From: Pseudoalteromonas sp. P1-9
Lineage (GTDB): Bacteria > Pseudomonadota > Gammaproteobacteria > Enterobacterales > Alteromonadaceae
Length of the DNA stretch: 64,000 nucleotides
Assembly (NCBI RefSeq): GCF_001399975.1
Contig: NZ_LKBD01000001.1
Location: 186,001 to 250,000, forward strand
Reading direction: 5' to 3'
Every line of letters starts with the position of its first letter. Position 1 is the stretch's first letter. The notes beneath the pieces are model-generated. The model did not search any database and had not been told where the DNA came from. It saw only the letters and a program-made list of their open reading frames with translations. This document shows positions 41,077 through 49,581 of this stretch, piece by piece. The position numbers were made by a program, and so were the translations under genes.

Positions 41077-41874
41077 TTAAATTGTAATGGTGCCTGTCAG
41101 GTATTGCACTGCATCGCCAGAGATTTTGACACGGCTGCCTGCTATCTCACAATATAAAATGCCGCTGCGTTTTGATGCTTGCAGCGCCACAATTTGCTGT
41201 TTATTCAATTTTTCAGCCCAGTAGGGCGCAAGTCCTGTGTGAATAGAGCCGGTTACCGGATCTTCATCTCCGCCATTGGCAGGCCAAAAATAGCGTGATG
41301 CACAATCAAATTGCGTGCTTGGTGCACTCACGGTCACATCTAAAGGTGCAAGGGTTTTAAGTTTTTCAGCATCTGCTGTGATGGCAGTAATGATGTCTTC
41401 ATTGTCATAAATAGCGAAATAGGCTTGGTCGTTTTTAAGCACTTCAACTGGCGTGTGTGATAAGCCTTCAAGCAAAGTTGCAGGAATGTCGCTGGTGGCA
41501 ACAGGCGCTGGTTTGCGATTTGGAAAATCCATTTCAATGCGGCCAAGGGCGTTTTTCACTATGGTCATTTCGCCGACGGCGCTTGCGAAAAAGGTAAATT
41601 CTGACATTTCTGGATAGTTAGAAAATAGAACAAAGGCCGATGCAAGCGTAGCGTGGCCGCAAAAATCAATCTCGGTAAGTGGCGAAAACCAGCGAATATG
41701 ATAAACATTAGCCTCATTTTTCACTAAATAAGCGGTTTCTGATAAGTTGTTCTCATTGGCAATATTTTGCATTTGGCTGTCGCTTAGCCAATCATCGGTA
41801 ATGATCACCGCTGCAGAGTTGCCTTTAAATCGCTCGTTGGTGAATGCATCAATCACCTGCATTTCAAGTTTCAT
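41077..41874 (-). CDS. PhzF-family isomerase/epimerase-like protein
   Basis: 265 residues from the ATG at 41872-41874, with AAGGGG at 6 nt; the longer frame from 41937 is not used. Typical PhzF features: VIDAFTNERFKGNSAAV at the N-terminus, the active-site Glu in NNLSETAYL, DFCGHATLASA, and the second half GGDEDPVTGSIHTGLAPYW. The fold is that of diaminopimelate epimerase; function in this subgroup is unknown. Its start overlaps the stop of 41871-42242 by 4 bp (ATGA). Confidence 0.88.
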   Translation of the reverse strand: MKLEMQVIDAFTNERFKGNSAAVIITDDWLSDSQMQNIANENNLSETAYLVKNEANVYHIRWFSPLTEIDFCGHATLASAFVLFSNYPEMSEFTFFASAVGEMTIVKNALGRIEMDFPNRKPAPVATSDIPATLLEGLSHTPVEVLKNDQAYFAIYDNEDIITAITADAEKLKTLAPLDVTVSAPSTQFDCASRYFWPANGGDEDPVTGSIHTGLAPYWAEKLNKQQIVALQASKRSGILYCEIAGSRVKISGDAVQYLTGTITI

Positions 41875-42242
41875 GATTGCCCCTTCTCGTAAACTTTTTG
41901 TGCGATTAGCTCGCTTGTGAGTGGTTGCCCTTGCCAAATAAATACTTTGCTTGCACCAGCACCTAAGCCAAGTTCAAGCAAAATACGCTCTTCAATTTCA
42001 CACAAACCACCGTCGTTCAGTGCTTGTTGATGCATCACTAAGGTGAGTGTTTGCAGCAGCGATTTAGTTTGTACTTGGCTGATAGCTTCTTTAAGTTTGG
42101 CTTCGCAATTTTGAAAATGTGCGATAGCTAAGCGCTGATTTGAAAATTCACCGCTAATGCTGTGCTGCTTTGCCGCTGAAAAGTTATCAATGGTGATGTG
42201 GTCTTTTTTAATGGTTACATAGAGTACTTGCTGGCTAAACAT
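41871..42242 (-). CDS. Hypothetical protein coupled to PhzF
   Basis: 123 residues, soluble, no signal. N-terminal half has strands VLYVTIKKDHITIDNF, then a helical middle (QNCEAKLKEAISQVQ, LQTLTLVMHQQALND), and a Gly-rich turn before KVFIWQGQPL. The ATGA overlap with PhzF suggests translational coupling. The family is not recognised. Start ATG at 42240-42242. Confidence 0.65.
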   Translation of the reverse strand: MFSQQVLYVTIKKDHITIDNFSAAKQHSISGEFSNQRLAIAHFQNCEAKLKEAISQVQTKSLLQTLTLVMHQQALNDGGLCEIEERILLELGLGAGASKVFIWQGQPLTSELIAQKVYEKGQS

Positions 42243-42375
42243 AATATTTCCTAAAAGGCGCGTTTTTAGCGTAAATAAACAGCTTGGTATTTGCCGTTGT
42301 TTTTAAATTTATTACTTTATGGTTAATTGTTATTATTTCAAATGGTTATTTTTCAAGCGTGATATTGCTGAGTTA

Positions 42376-42772
42376 CTAAAACCACGCAACAAAACCTGCG
42401 ATATTTATCACAATAAGTGCCACTAAACTGATGGCAAATAATGCGCTACGCAATAATTTTAAATTTAAGTAATAACAAAGTGTATACAGGGCGAAAGTAG
42501 CTGAACGCGGCTCCGTTAACCACATTGCTATTGGCATTCATGGCTATCGCAAACGCTATGCTTAAAATAAAAATGGCAATGCTTTCATTAATGTTTAGAT
42601 GAGTGCGATTGGCACGAAATAATAAATTTGCGTGATTGTGTTCAACTGGAAATCCGGGAGGGTGCTTTTTTACAATTGCCAGTACATCGGCAATTAACAG
42701 CTGCACTATCATTAACATTGCGGTTAAGCCAAGGGCTAACAGGGCAAGGTGATATTGAGTTAGGTCGACCAT
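42376..42772 (-). pseudogene. Frameshifted MAPEG-family membrane protein
   Basis: From ATG 42772 the frame runs through DVLAIVKKHPPGFPVE and LLFRANRTHLNINESIAIF to VVNGAA and then ends early at 42446 in a tail that does not fit the family. Just after NGAA, at about 42507, a one-base shift of frame continues as ATFALYTLCYYLNLKLLRSA to the stop at 42376-42378, which is the expected MAPEG fourth helix and end. So the gene has lost one base (or has a sequencing error). Intact MAPEG proteins are four-helix membrane enzymes related to glutathione S-transferases. The R-x4-N-x2-E pattern is present. Confidence 0.75.
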
Positions 42773-42815
42773 GATATTGTTGTGTATAAAATAGGGTTAA
42801 ATACGCCAGTTCCGT

Positions 42816-43337
42816 TTAAAGATTATTTTTGTGATGCCACTGTACTGCAAGAGCAAGGTGTTGGGCAATAAAATCTGATTTTAATTCACAATATAACGCA
42901 TTGTTATTGTTGCAACTTATTGCTGCATTTTGTTTGATTTGAGCGTATTCAGTAGCGGTATTTGGCATCGCAATAAGGTAGTCGCGAAAAACGCGATGCT
43001 CAAAGAGGTGCTCATCTCCTTTTGCAAAGGCATGAATATGATGACTGCGTTTATCGCCACCTTTTTGAAAGTAGCGCCGACCACTAATGCCATTTTCCCC
43101 TTTGGCTTTGTAGCCAATGTATTGAAGTGCTGCGTTGCATGTGTCGAGCGCATCGAGAGATTTTACTTCTAGCAAAATATCAATCACTGGCTTTGCCGCC
43201 AAATTAGGCACCGACGTACTGCCAATATGCTCAATTGCGATTAAGTTACCACCAAGTATGGGTGAAATTAATGCGACTTCACACTCGAAGTGTTCATGCC
43301 ATTGTGGTGTGTAATCCATAATCTCGATTTTTCGCAT
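42816..43337 (-). CDS. GrpB/UPF0157-family protein
   Basis: 173 residues: EIMDYTPQWHEHFECE at the N-terminus, then IEHIGSTSVPNLAAKPVIDILLEV, the hallmark of the nucleotidyltransferase-like GrpB fold (GSTS-type turn with conserved Asp-Ile-Leu). Members are often fused or neighbouring to CoaE or acetyltransferases; the reaction is not known. It stands alone before the frameshifted MAPEG gene. Confidence 0.88.
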   Translation of the reverse strand: MRKIEIMDYTPQWHEHFECEVALISPILGGNLIAIEHIGSTSVPNLAAKPVIDILLEVKSLDALDTCNAALQYIGYKAKGENGISGRRYFQKGGDKRSHHIHAFAKGDEHLFEHRVFRDYLIAMPNTATEYAQIKQNAAISCNNNNALYCELKSDFIAQHLALAVQWHHKNNL

Positions 43338-43424
43338 GCTACTTCCTTTATTGTTTTTTGATTAAAACGCTGTCTTTTAATTAGGCATATCAACAACGAT
43401 AAATAGACTTTTACATAAACGCAA

Positions 43425-43451
43425 AAGCCCAAAGTTATTAGCTTTGGGCTT
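43425..43451. terminator. Terminator of the GNAT gene at 43504
   Basis: Hairpin AAGCCCAAAG / CTTTGGGCTT, 7-nt loop, followed on the minus strand by TTTT. Confidence 0.85.
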
Positions 43452-43503
43452 ATGTTTTAACAATGTGGTGACGACCAACCGAGCCGTGTTACATGGTTAT
43501 TGT

Positions 43504-43941
43504 TTAAGGCTGCAATGTCATATGCAATATTGGAAAGGGCTTACCCAAATCATCAATTGGCGAGCGGGCATTAACGCGAAATCCCTTGTGTTGATAAAAA
43601 CCAACAGCTTGAGGGTTTTGCTCGTTAACATCTACTTTGTTTACCGCTAACTGATCAATGGCATAATTCAACAATAATGTACCAATGCCTTGACCACGTG
43701 CCGCATTAAGCACAAACAACATTTCAATTTTGTGTTGATGAACGCCAATAAATTCTAATATTCCACCCAAATCATTTTTAACACATTTTAGCGTTACCGC
43801 TGGAAACGCCTGCGTTAAAATAATGGGTTTAAAATACGCAATGTCCTGCTCTGTAATAAAGTCATGCGTTGCTCGGACTGAATTTTCCCAAACAGCTAGC
43901 AATTCTGCGTAGTCGTTAGGAAGCACATTTTCTACAATCAT
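43504..43941 (-). CDS. GNAT-family N-acetyltransferase
   Basis: 145 residues from the ATG at 43939-43941 (the longer frame upstream runs into the remnant of a miniature element). Core motifs: EMLFVLNAARGQGIGTLLLNYA (acetyl-CoA binding) and EQNPQAVGFYQHKGFRV (motif B). It resembles YjaB-type acetyltransferases by its start VRATHDFI. Function unknown. Confidence 0.85.
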   Translation of the reverse strand: MIVENVLPNDYAELLAVWENSVRATHDFITEQDIAYFKPIILTQAFPAVTLKCVKNDLGGILEFIGVHQHKIEMLFVLNAARGQGIGTLLLNYAIDQLAVNKVDVNEQNPQAVGFYQHKGFRVNARSPIDDLGKPFPILHMTLQP

Positions 43942-44052
43942 GGTATTTCTCTTTGTGACTGAAATTGATGTGCAGCCGCGAAAAATTAGTTTACCCCGTG
44001 AAACAGCATAAAGCGATGTATTTAAGTTTTGCTCATATTTAAGCGCTAGTCC

Positions 44053-44071
44053 GTAAAGGTCAGCACGCTCT
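44053..44071. mobile_element. Isolated end of a miniature element (copy 3 remnant)
   Basis: 19 nt identical to the right end of copy 1 (3769-3787), followed by G-GTAT instead of A-GTAT. No left end is present within several hundred bases, so this is a deletion remnant. Confidence 0.6.
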
Positions 44072-44169
44072 GGTATAAACACTCTATTTATTAGTTAAAT
44101 TTGTTCTTATGAAGAAATTTTAGCGTGTTAGCCTAGACTTATAGCGTGGTTAAATTTGAGGCGAAAAAA

Positions 44170-44997
44170 GTGCGCATTTTGTTACTTGTATTGCTGCTCC
44201 CCACGTATTGCCTAGCTGAAGTGATCAATTGGATTGTGGTTGATTACCCTCCTTACTATATTTTAAAAGGCGAATACATGGGTCAGGGAAGAGACGAGCA
44301 AGTAATTGATTTGGTTTCTAAAAACTTAGTGGGTTATAAATTTAAACGTCATGTTATGCCGGCAAGTCGAGCGGTGAAAGCGCTTGGCAGGAGTGATCAG
44401 GTGTTTTGTATGGCGTCTTTGTATCGTAATCAAGAACGCGAGCAGTTTATTCGCTTTACCGAGCAATATTCTACGCTTGGGTTATCGCCTGCTATTGCCA
44501 TGCGTAAATCATTGGTTGATAAATTAGAGCTTGGCAACAGCACTGATGTGTCGTTGCGTTATTTAATTTTAAATCGCGGTTTAACCGTGGGCACCACACT
44601 TAATCGGTCATACAGTAAAGAAATAGATGCAATACTAAAATCATCGCCTAGCGAACAGCTATCTACTCGCGCGGGCCGCGACTCGCTTGAAAGTTTAACC
44701 TATATGTTATTAAAAGGGCGGGTGGATATTATTTTGGGCTACCCCAGCGAACACGCCTATTTAAGCAAATTGATGGACGCCAATAATGAGCTCACGCAAT
44801 TAAGCGTGCAAGAAGCAAAAGCGGTAGCAACCGGATATATTGGTTGTAGCAAAAACCCGCAAGGCGATATTGTAATAAAAGCGATTGATGAAGCACTTGC
44901 AAAGCTTAACCACAGTAAGCAGTTTACAACTATAATGTTGCGTTGGTTACCTCAGCATATGGCGCCAACATTAAAACCGTATTTAAAGGAATATTAG
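44170..44997 (+). CDS. Periplasmic solute-binding-like protein (transporter substrate-binding fold)
   Basis: About 275 residues from the GTG at 44170, which has GAGG 8 nt upstream and opens directly into a signal peptide (RILLLVLLLPTYCLAEV); the earlier GTG at 44146 is less likely. The mature part begins INWIVVDYPPYYI, typical of family 3 solute-binding proteins (TIGR02285-type). No transporter genes are adjacent, so it may instead feed a sensor such as the diguanylate cyclase nearby. Ligand unknown. Confidence 0.8.
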   Translation: MRILLLVLLLPTYCLAEVINWIVVDYPPYYILKGEYMGQGRDEQVIDLVSKNLVGYKFKRHVMPASRAVKALGRSDQVFCMASLYRNQEREQFIRFTEQYSTLGLSPAIAMRKSLVDKLELGNSTDVSLRYLILNRGLTVGTTLNRSYSKEIDAILKSSPSEQLSTRAGRDSLESLTYMLLKGRVDIILGYPSEHAYLSKLMDANNELTQLSVQEAKAVATGYIGCSKNPQGDIVIKAIDEALAKLNHSKQFTTIMLRWLPQHMAPTLKPYLKEY

Positions 44998-45054
44998 CGT
45001 TTGGTTAGGCGTTGTTAGCGGTATTAGGTTTGTGGTGTTTTTTGTTAGCAATAC

Positions 45055-45699
45055 ATGCTGACATTAGCGACATTTTTTGCCTCAACTTTCGTTGTTTTAA
45101 AATCAACCGGCTTGGTAACCGTGTCAAAAGTAGAAGCGTGGTTTGAAATGGCCAAATCGGTTGATGCAATTTATGTGTGTGTTGTTATTGTATTGCTGCT
45201 GTTTGTAGACTTATTTATTGCTATTCCAACGTTAACTGTGATGTTAATAGCAGGGTTTTTTCTAGGCCCATTAGTTGGGACAATAAGCGCTGTATTAGGC
45301 TTGAGCCTTGCGGGAGGTTGTGGCTATGGCTTAAGTAGGCGCTATGGTCACTTTCTTTTGAACTTTTTAGTAAACGATCAGCAAAAGCAAGTCGATGCAG
45401 TAAATATGTTTCAGCAACATGGCGCAGTAGTGATTTTACTTTCAAGAGCGACGCCAATTTTGCCCGAAGTTTCAGCGTGTATGGCGGGTATGACCAAAAT
45501 GCCTTTTATGAAGTTTTGCATTTTGTGGTTGGTGAGTACGGTACCTTATGCTGTTATTGCCTGCTATGCAGGTTCGATTAGTTCGGTTGAAAATCCCAAA
45601 CCTGCAATTATTACCGCAATTGGTTTAACCGCGTTATTTTGGAGTGGTTGGTTTGTGTTTAGCAAAGTAACGAAAGCGAAGCGCCAGCTATTAACGTAA
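45055..45699 (+). CDS. TVP38/TMEM64 (VTT-domain) membrane protein
   Basis: 214 residues with about five membrane helices. The VTT region is visible: VMLIAGFFLGPLVGTISAVLG, then LSRRYG and the polar hairpin LLSRATPILPEVSACMAG. The family (SNARE-associated/DedA superfamily) includes lipid scramblases and flippases. It begins 58 bp after the solute-binding gene, so they may share a transcript. Role not defined. Confidence 0.85.
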   Translation: MLTLATFFASTFVVLKSTGLVTVSKVEAWFEMAKSVDAIYVCVVIVLLLFVDLFIAIPTLTVMLIAGFFLGPLVGTISAVLGLSLAGGCGYGLSRRYGHFLLNFLVNDQQKQVDAVNMFQQHGAVVILLSRATPILPEVSACMAGMTKMPFMKFCILWLVSTVPYAVIACYAGSISSVENPKPAIITAIGLTALFWSGWFVFSKVTKAKRQLLT

Positions 45700-45720
45700 A
45701 GTGTGTTAACCGAGTTGAGG

Positions 45721-47346
45721 CTAAACCGCATGTTTGTGCATTTCGCTGTTGTAATCCACTACGCAGTTTCGGCCTTGCTCTTTGGCTTTATACAGTGCGC
45801 TATCAGCTTGGTGCAATAGCGTTTCAATAGAAAAGCTATCAAACTCATCGCAACAGCTAACGCCAATTGATGCGGTTAAAAATTGCGAAATCAAAGACGT
45901 TTTGTGCTCAATGGCAAGTCCCTCTATTGCTTCACGTATGGCGTATGCCATGTTGCGCGCATCACTTTGGCACGTGTTGAGCAGCACAACCACAAACTCT
46001 TCGCCACCATAGCGTGCAATTACATCACTTTGCCGGCGAGTATGGTGCTTTAAGGTTTTAGCGACGTGTTTTAACGCCAAGTCACCTTGCTGGTGGCCGT
46101 AGCTATCGTTGAATTTTTTAAAGTAATCAACATCTAACATGATCACACTAATTGGCATAGCGGATGGGGTTAATTTTTCTAACACTTGCATCATGGCGCG
46201 GCGGTTAGCAATGCCAGTAAGCGGATCGGTATCACTTAATCGTTTTAATTGGCGGTTGTTATGTTTTAGTGCATGTTGTTGCACATGTACTTTATTAAAT
46301 AGCACATCAATTAGCAGCGCTAAACGGCCTATTTCGTCGGTGCGTTCTAAATTGGTTTTGAGCTGAAAATTACCGCGCTCCATCACTTCCCTGACGGTGG
46401 CTTTAAGCTTATTGAGCGGTTCAATAATCATAATGGTAAGAATAAAATAGATAATAAGAAGTACGACCAACGACATTAATAGCGCCATAACCATCGACAT
46501 TTCAAATGGGCTGTCGTCAAACATTCGTTTGGGTGTGGGATAACTCAGGATCAACGCTGGCTTATTGAATATGTCATTAAATTTCACATGAATATTCGAA
46601 AGTTTGGTGCGAATATGGGTTTGTGCATCCAGCTGATTAAAATCGATAACAGGCGTTGTGGCAGAGAAAGTGTCAGCTTGTGCAGCAGTGACTGTAGTTT
46701 GGGTTATTTCACTAAGTTGGTGTGCAATTTTGCCATCAAAATAACTCCATACTAACATTGTGCCGGCTAAGTCACCCACGCCAGATGATGGTAAAACACT
46801 CCCGCTTACGAACAAAATAAGTCTGTCATTAAGGGGAATTAGCCCTTGCTTAAATAATGTTTGTTGCCCGTTGTTTATCATTTCTTGTTTGCTGATCAGC
46901 AAGTTTTTTTTAAGGCTTGGCGGTATTGATTTAAAAGGGGAGCTTGATAGTGGATTGTTGTTTTGATCTATCGCTAATTCGTCAATAAGCGTTTGGTTTT
47001 GGTCGAAAAAACTCATGCCATTTATTTTTAGTGAAACAAACGATTTAGGAATAAAAAAGTTAGTTTCCAAATAGTCTAAATCACGTGTCAGAATCACGTT
47101 ATAAAGCTCATCCCACACAGCGTTATCGTAAACCAGCATTTCAAGTTCGTCGTAAACTCTAAGCAGCGCAGAATTGAGTTTGTAAATATCCTTTTTATCT
47201 TTTTCTACTTCAAGTGCGACTAGTTGCGGAATAGTCCAATATTCACGGATCACTAAGTGCACGCTTGAGAACGCAAGTAGCATGATTACGAATATAAGTA
47301 GTAACTTAATACGCAAACTTCGCGCGATAAAATTAAACATACACAA
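45721..47346 (-). CDS. CHASE4-HAMP-GGDEF diguanylate cyclase
   Basis: 541 residues. Order: N-terminal helix (residues 13-30), extracytoplasmic CHASE4-like sensor (about 35-275), second helix near 285-305, HAMP (310-355), short coil and GGDEF domain (about 375-535). The active site is GGEEF in RYGGEEFVVVLL, and the inhibitory site RxxD is present (RQSD, five residues before), so it should make c-di-GMP with product inhibition. It is convergent with the VTT gene. A hairpin AGTGCGTT/AACGCACT lies in its leader at 47371-47393. Confidence 0.92.
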   Translation of the reverse strand: MCMFNFIARSLRIKLLLIFVIMLLAFSSVHLVIREYWTIPQLVALEVEKDKKDIYKLNSALLRVYDELEMLVYDNAVWDELYNVILTRDLDYLETNFFIPKSFVSLKINGMSFFDQNQTLIDELAIDQNNNPLSSSPFKSIPPSLKKNLLISKQEMINNGQQTLFKQGLIPLNDRLILFVSGSVLPSSGVGDLAGTMLVWSYFDGKIAHQLSEITQTTVTAAQADTFSATTPVIDFNQLDAQTHIRTKLSNIHVKFNDIFNKPALILSYPTPKRMFDDSPFEMSMVMALLMSLVVLLIIYFILTIMIIEPLNKLKATVREVMERGNFQLKTNLERTDEIGRLALLIDVLFNKVHVQQHALKHNNRQLKRLSDTDPLTGIANRRAMMQVLEKLTPSAMPISVIMLDVDYFKKFNDSYGHQQGDLALKHVAKTLKHHTRRQSDVIARYGGEEFVVVLLNTCQSDARNMAYAIREAIEGLAIEHKTSLISQFLTASIGVSCCDEFDSFSIETLLHQADSALYKAKEQGRNCVVDYNSEMHKHAV

Positions 47347-47653
47347 GCCTGTAGCAAAAAATGTGAGAGTAGTGCGTTGTGGCTTAACGCACTTATTTAT
47401 GAGTATAGGAAAGGATTTAACTTTGCGCTGAGCGAATGAAAATAGTTATTTTCAAGCGTTAATAACGAATGTGGTCTTAACGGCTGTTCTCGTAGGTTTT
47501 TGCGTAAAACTTACTTACCATAAACTTACGATTAACGCGGACTATTGTTTCAAGAAACTGTGCCTAAAATTAGTTGCTTGCAGTATCAAGCAGCTTTATC
47601 AGTTATAGACTTAACTGCTCCCATTATTTTTATGCACGCTTGGGGTTACAGCT
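47347..47653. other. Intergenic region upstream of the cyclase gene
   Basis: 307 bp: 5' region of the cyclase on the minus strand and 3' region of the gene at 47654. It contains the leader inverted repeat AGTGCGTT (47371-47378)/AACGCACT (47386-47393). No gene is seen. Confidence 0.5.
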
Positions 47654-48364
47654 TTAAAACTGCGAGCTTAAACGCGACTCGGTAAACAATGATTGTTGAT
47701 TAAGCGAGTTATCACTACAACGCTGCAGGTCAGCAAAGTGCCATGTGATTTCTTGTGCTGTGTTTTGTATTCCAGCTAGTACAAATGTAATGGACTTTAA
47801 TGACTGTTTGTCGCTGTTTGACAAGTGACACACATTGCCAGAAATTTGCTTTTGCAGTTGGGTTAAAGTGTTTGTTGCAATCACGTCATCGAATATGGCG
47901 TGTTTGTTCTGCTGGTATTGATTGTTTGCTTTCGCTTTTTTGATAGTAAGTTCACTTAGCTGTTGTTGTATGGCTTCAATTTGTGCTTGATTGTTGTGTG
48001 ACTTTTTTAACGCCGACAATTTTCGCTCTAACTGATAAATATGGTGTGACAGCGCTCTTGCCTGTTGTTGCGACTCTTTAAAGTTTTGTTGTTTTTGCTG
48101 ATTAGCTTGGCTTAAACGGTGTTTATTCACGTTTTCGTTTACTTCAATAGGTGAAAAATGAATAAATAATGTTGCGCCCGTGTAAGGGTTGTAATGGGGC
48201 TTTACACTTCCTATCGGCTGCATTAAATCGGTATGTGCAGTGGTTTGATTGGCACTTAATTTAGCGCTCAGAGTCTCTAATAATAATTTTTGGCTTTGTG
48301 TTTTAGCACCAGTAAACGAGCTATAAACAACACATAATACGACAAGTAAAATTTTGATTTTCAT
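47654..48364 (-). CDS. Secreted coiled-coil protein of unknown function
   Basis: 236 residues from the ATG at 48362-48364 (MKIKILLVVLCVVYSSFTGAK is a signal peptide; the longer frame is not used). The middle (about 80-155) is a long helix rich in Gln, Ala, Lys and Ser, probably a coiled coil. C-terminal Cys pair (NVCHLSNSD; LQRCSDN) may form a disulfide. It is 43 bp downstream of the collagenase-like peptidase on the same strand, so it may be its helper or cargo. No family recognised. Confidence 0.65.
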   Translation of the reverse strand: MKIKILLVVLCVVYSSFTGAKTQSQKLLLETLSAKLSANQTTAHTDLMQPIGSVKPHYNPYTGATLFIHFSPIEVNENVNKHRLSQANQQKQQNFKESQQQARALSHHIYQLERKLSALKKSHNNQAQIEAIQQQLSELTIKKAKANNQYQQNKHAIFDDVIATNTLTQLQKQISGNVCHLSNSDKQSLKSITFVLAGIQNTAQEITWHFADLQRCSDNSLNQQSLFTESRLSSQF

Positions 48365-48407
48365 ACACACTCCAGATTGAAAATCACATCCTTGTGATGA
48401 TGTAAAC

Positions 48408-49247
48408 TTAGTTACCAGCGAGCGCCATAAGCCAGTTTTGCCACTGCTGTTCATTGTTGGCAGCTGTTTGCGCTAGAATGATTTGATACTCAGCCCAATT
48501 GCCGTCACGCGCTGCAAGGCGAATATTACGCACTTGGTCCATATGGTTTTCAAACATAAAGCGCGCCCCTAAATAGCCCCAGCGGTAAATTTCGTCACTG
48601 CTATTTGAATAGTTGGTATTGAAAACTTGGCTAAGTGTACGGTCTTGAAAATTGCCTTGAACTAACGCAATTGCGTCATCATTTGCGTCTTTTAGTGAAA
48701 TGTATTCAGCTAATCCTTCGCTCCACCAAACTGTGTTTTCAGGGTAGTCAGCAAAGTTACCTTTTAGATTAAATCGACCATCAAGGTAATGCACATATTC
48801 ATGTTCCAGATTCCAGATTGAAAACTCAGGTCTTAACCAATCGGCTTCGTGGGCATAAAAGGTTGCTTGATTATTAGCGTCTTCGGCATTACCTTCAATG
48901 TACATACCGCCGTTATTGGTATTGATGCCAAATAAACGAAAACCATAACGGTCGTATTGACGGTAGTTATCAAAGATCACCATTAGCAAGTCTTCGTTTA
49001 AATCACCGTCAACGGGTTGATAGCCGGTCTCTAAACGTTGATGAAAATATTCTTCCTCTGCGCCAACTAGCGCACAGCTATCAATAAACTGCTGTTGCGT
49101 CATGTCTTGTGCTTGAAACTTTAGGCTGGCACTACATGTAAATTTATGCGGCAGTATCGACTCGGCAGTGGGCTTGCCTTTGGCGTATGCAAAGTTTACA
49201 ACAATAAGTGCTGAAACTGCGAGGGTAATAGGCTTTCTTGCTTTCAT
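48408..49247 (-). CDS. Minimal M9 collagenase-like metallopeptidase
   Basis: 279 residues with a signal peptide (MKARKPITLAVSALIVVNFAYA). The zinc site is HEYVH (residues about 164-168, after WNLE) with the third ligand Glu in WWSEGLAEYIS downstream, the arrangement of peptidase family M9. Most M9 collagenases are over 600 residues with an activator domain and C-terminal modules; this is only the peptidase subdomain. AGGAAG precedes the ATG. It is followed by a secreted coiled-coil protein. Likely acts on extracellular protein. Confidence 0.8.
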   Translation of the reverse strand: MKARKPITLAVSALIVVNFAYAKGKPTAESILPHKFTCSASLKFQAQDMTQQQFIDSCALVGAEEEYFHQRLETGYQPVDGDLNEDLLMVIFDNYRQYDRYGFRLFGINTNNGGMYIEGNAEDANNQATFYAHEADWLRPEFSIWNLEHEYVHYLDGRFNLKGNFADYPENTVWWSEGLAEYISLKDANDDAIALVQGNFQDRTLSQVFNTNYSNSSDEIYRWGYLGARFMFENHMDQVRNIRLAARDGNWAEYQIILAQTAANNEQQWQNWLMALAGN

Positions 49248-49581
49248 TATTAGCTTCCTGTTGTTGTGTTATGTAAAAATAATGTAAATCATATATTATA
49301 TAATGTATACAACTTATCGGTTCTAAGCAGGTTTATTTGAGTTATATACCCTCAAACTTCTTGAGTATTGCAGCTGTGATGTTTGGTTAAGGTATTGAAT
49401 TTAAGTGACTTTAAGGTTTGTTTCGAAAGTGGGTATTTAGTTTGTTTTTCGCAATAAAACGGTGGTGGTTTTAGATTCTCTCCATCGGAGAATAACTGCG
49501 TCATTAAAATATGTGCCACTTGGGGCGAAAAGAGTTGGCACTTAATGAAGTTTTGCCTTAAGTGCCAATTATAAACATGTG
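49248..49581. other. Intergenic region between peptidase and chemotaxis receptor
   Basis: 334 bp. Contains the promoter area of the peptidase gene and, at 49535-49568, the receptor terminator. No gene is seen. Confidence 0.5.
49535..49568 (-). terminator. Terminator of the chemotaxis receptor gene
   Basis: Perfect 11-bp stem TTGGCACTTAA / TTAAGTGCCAA with a 12-nt loop, followed by CTCTTTT on the minus strand. Confidence 0.75.
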
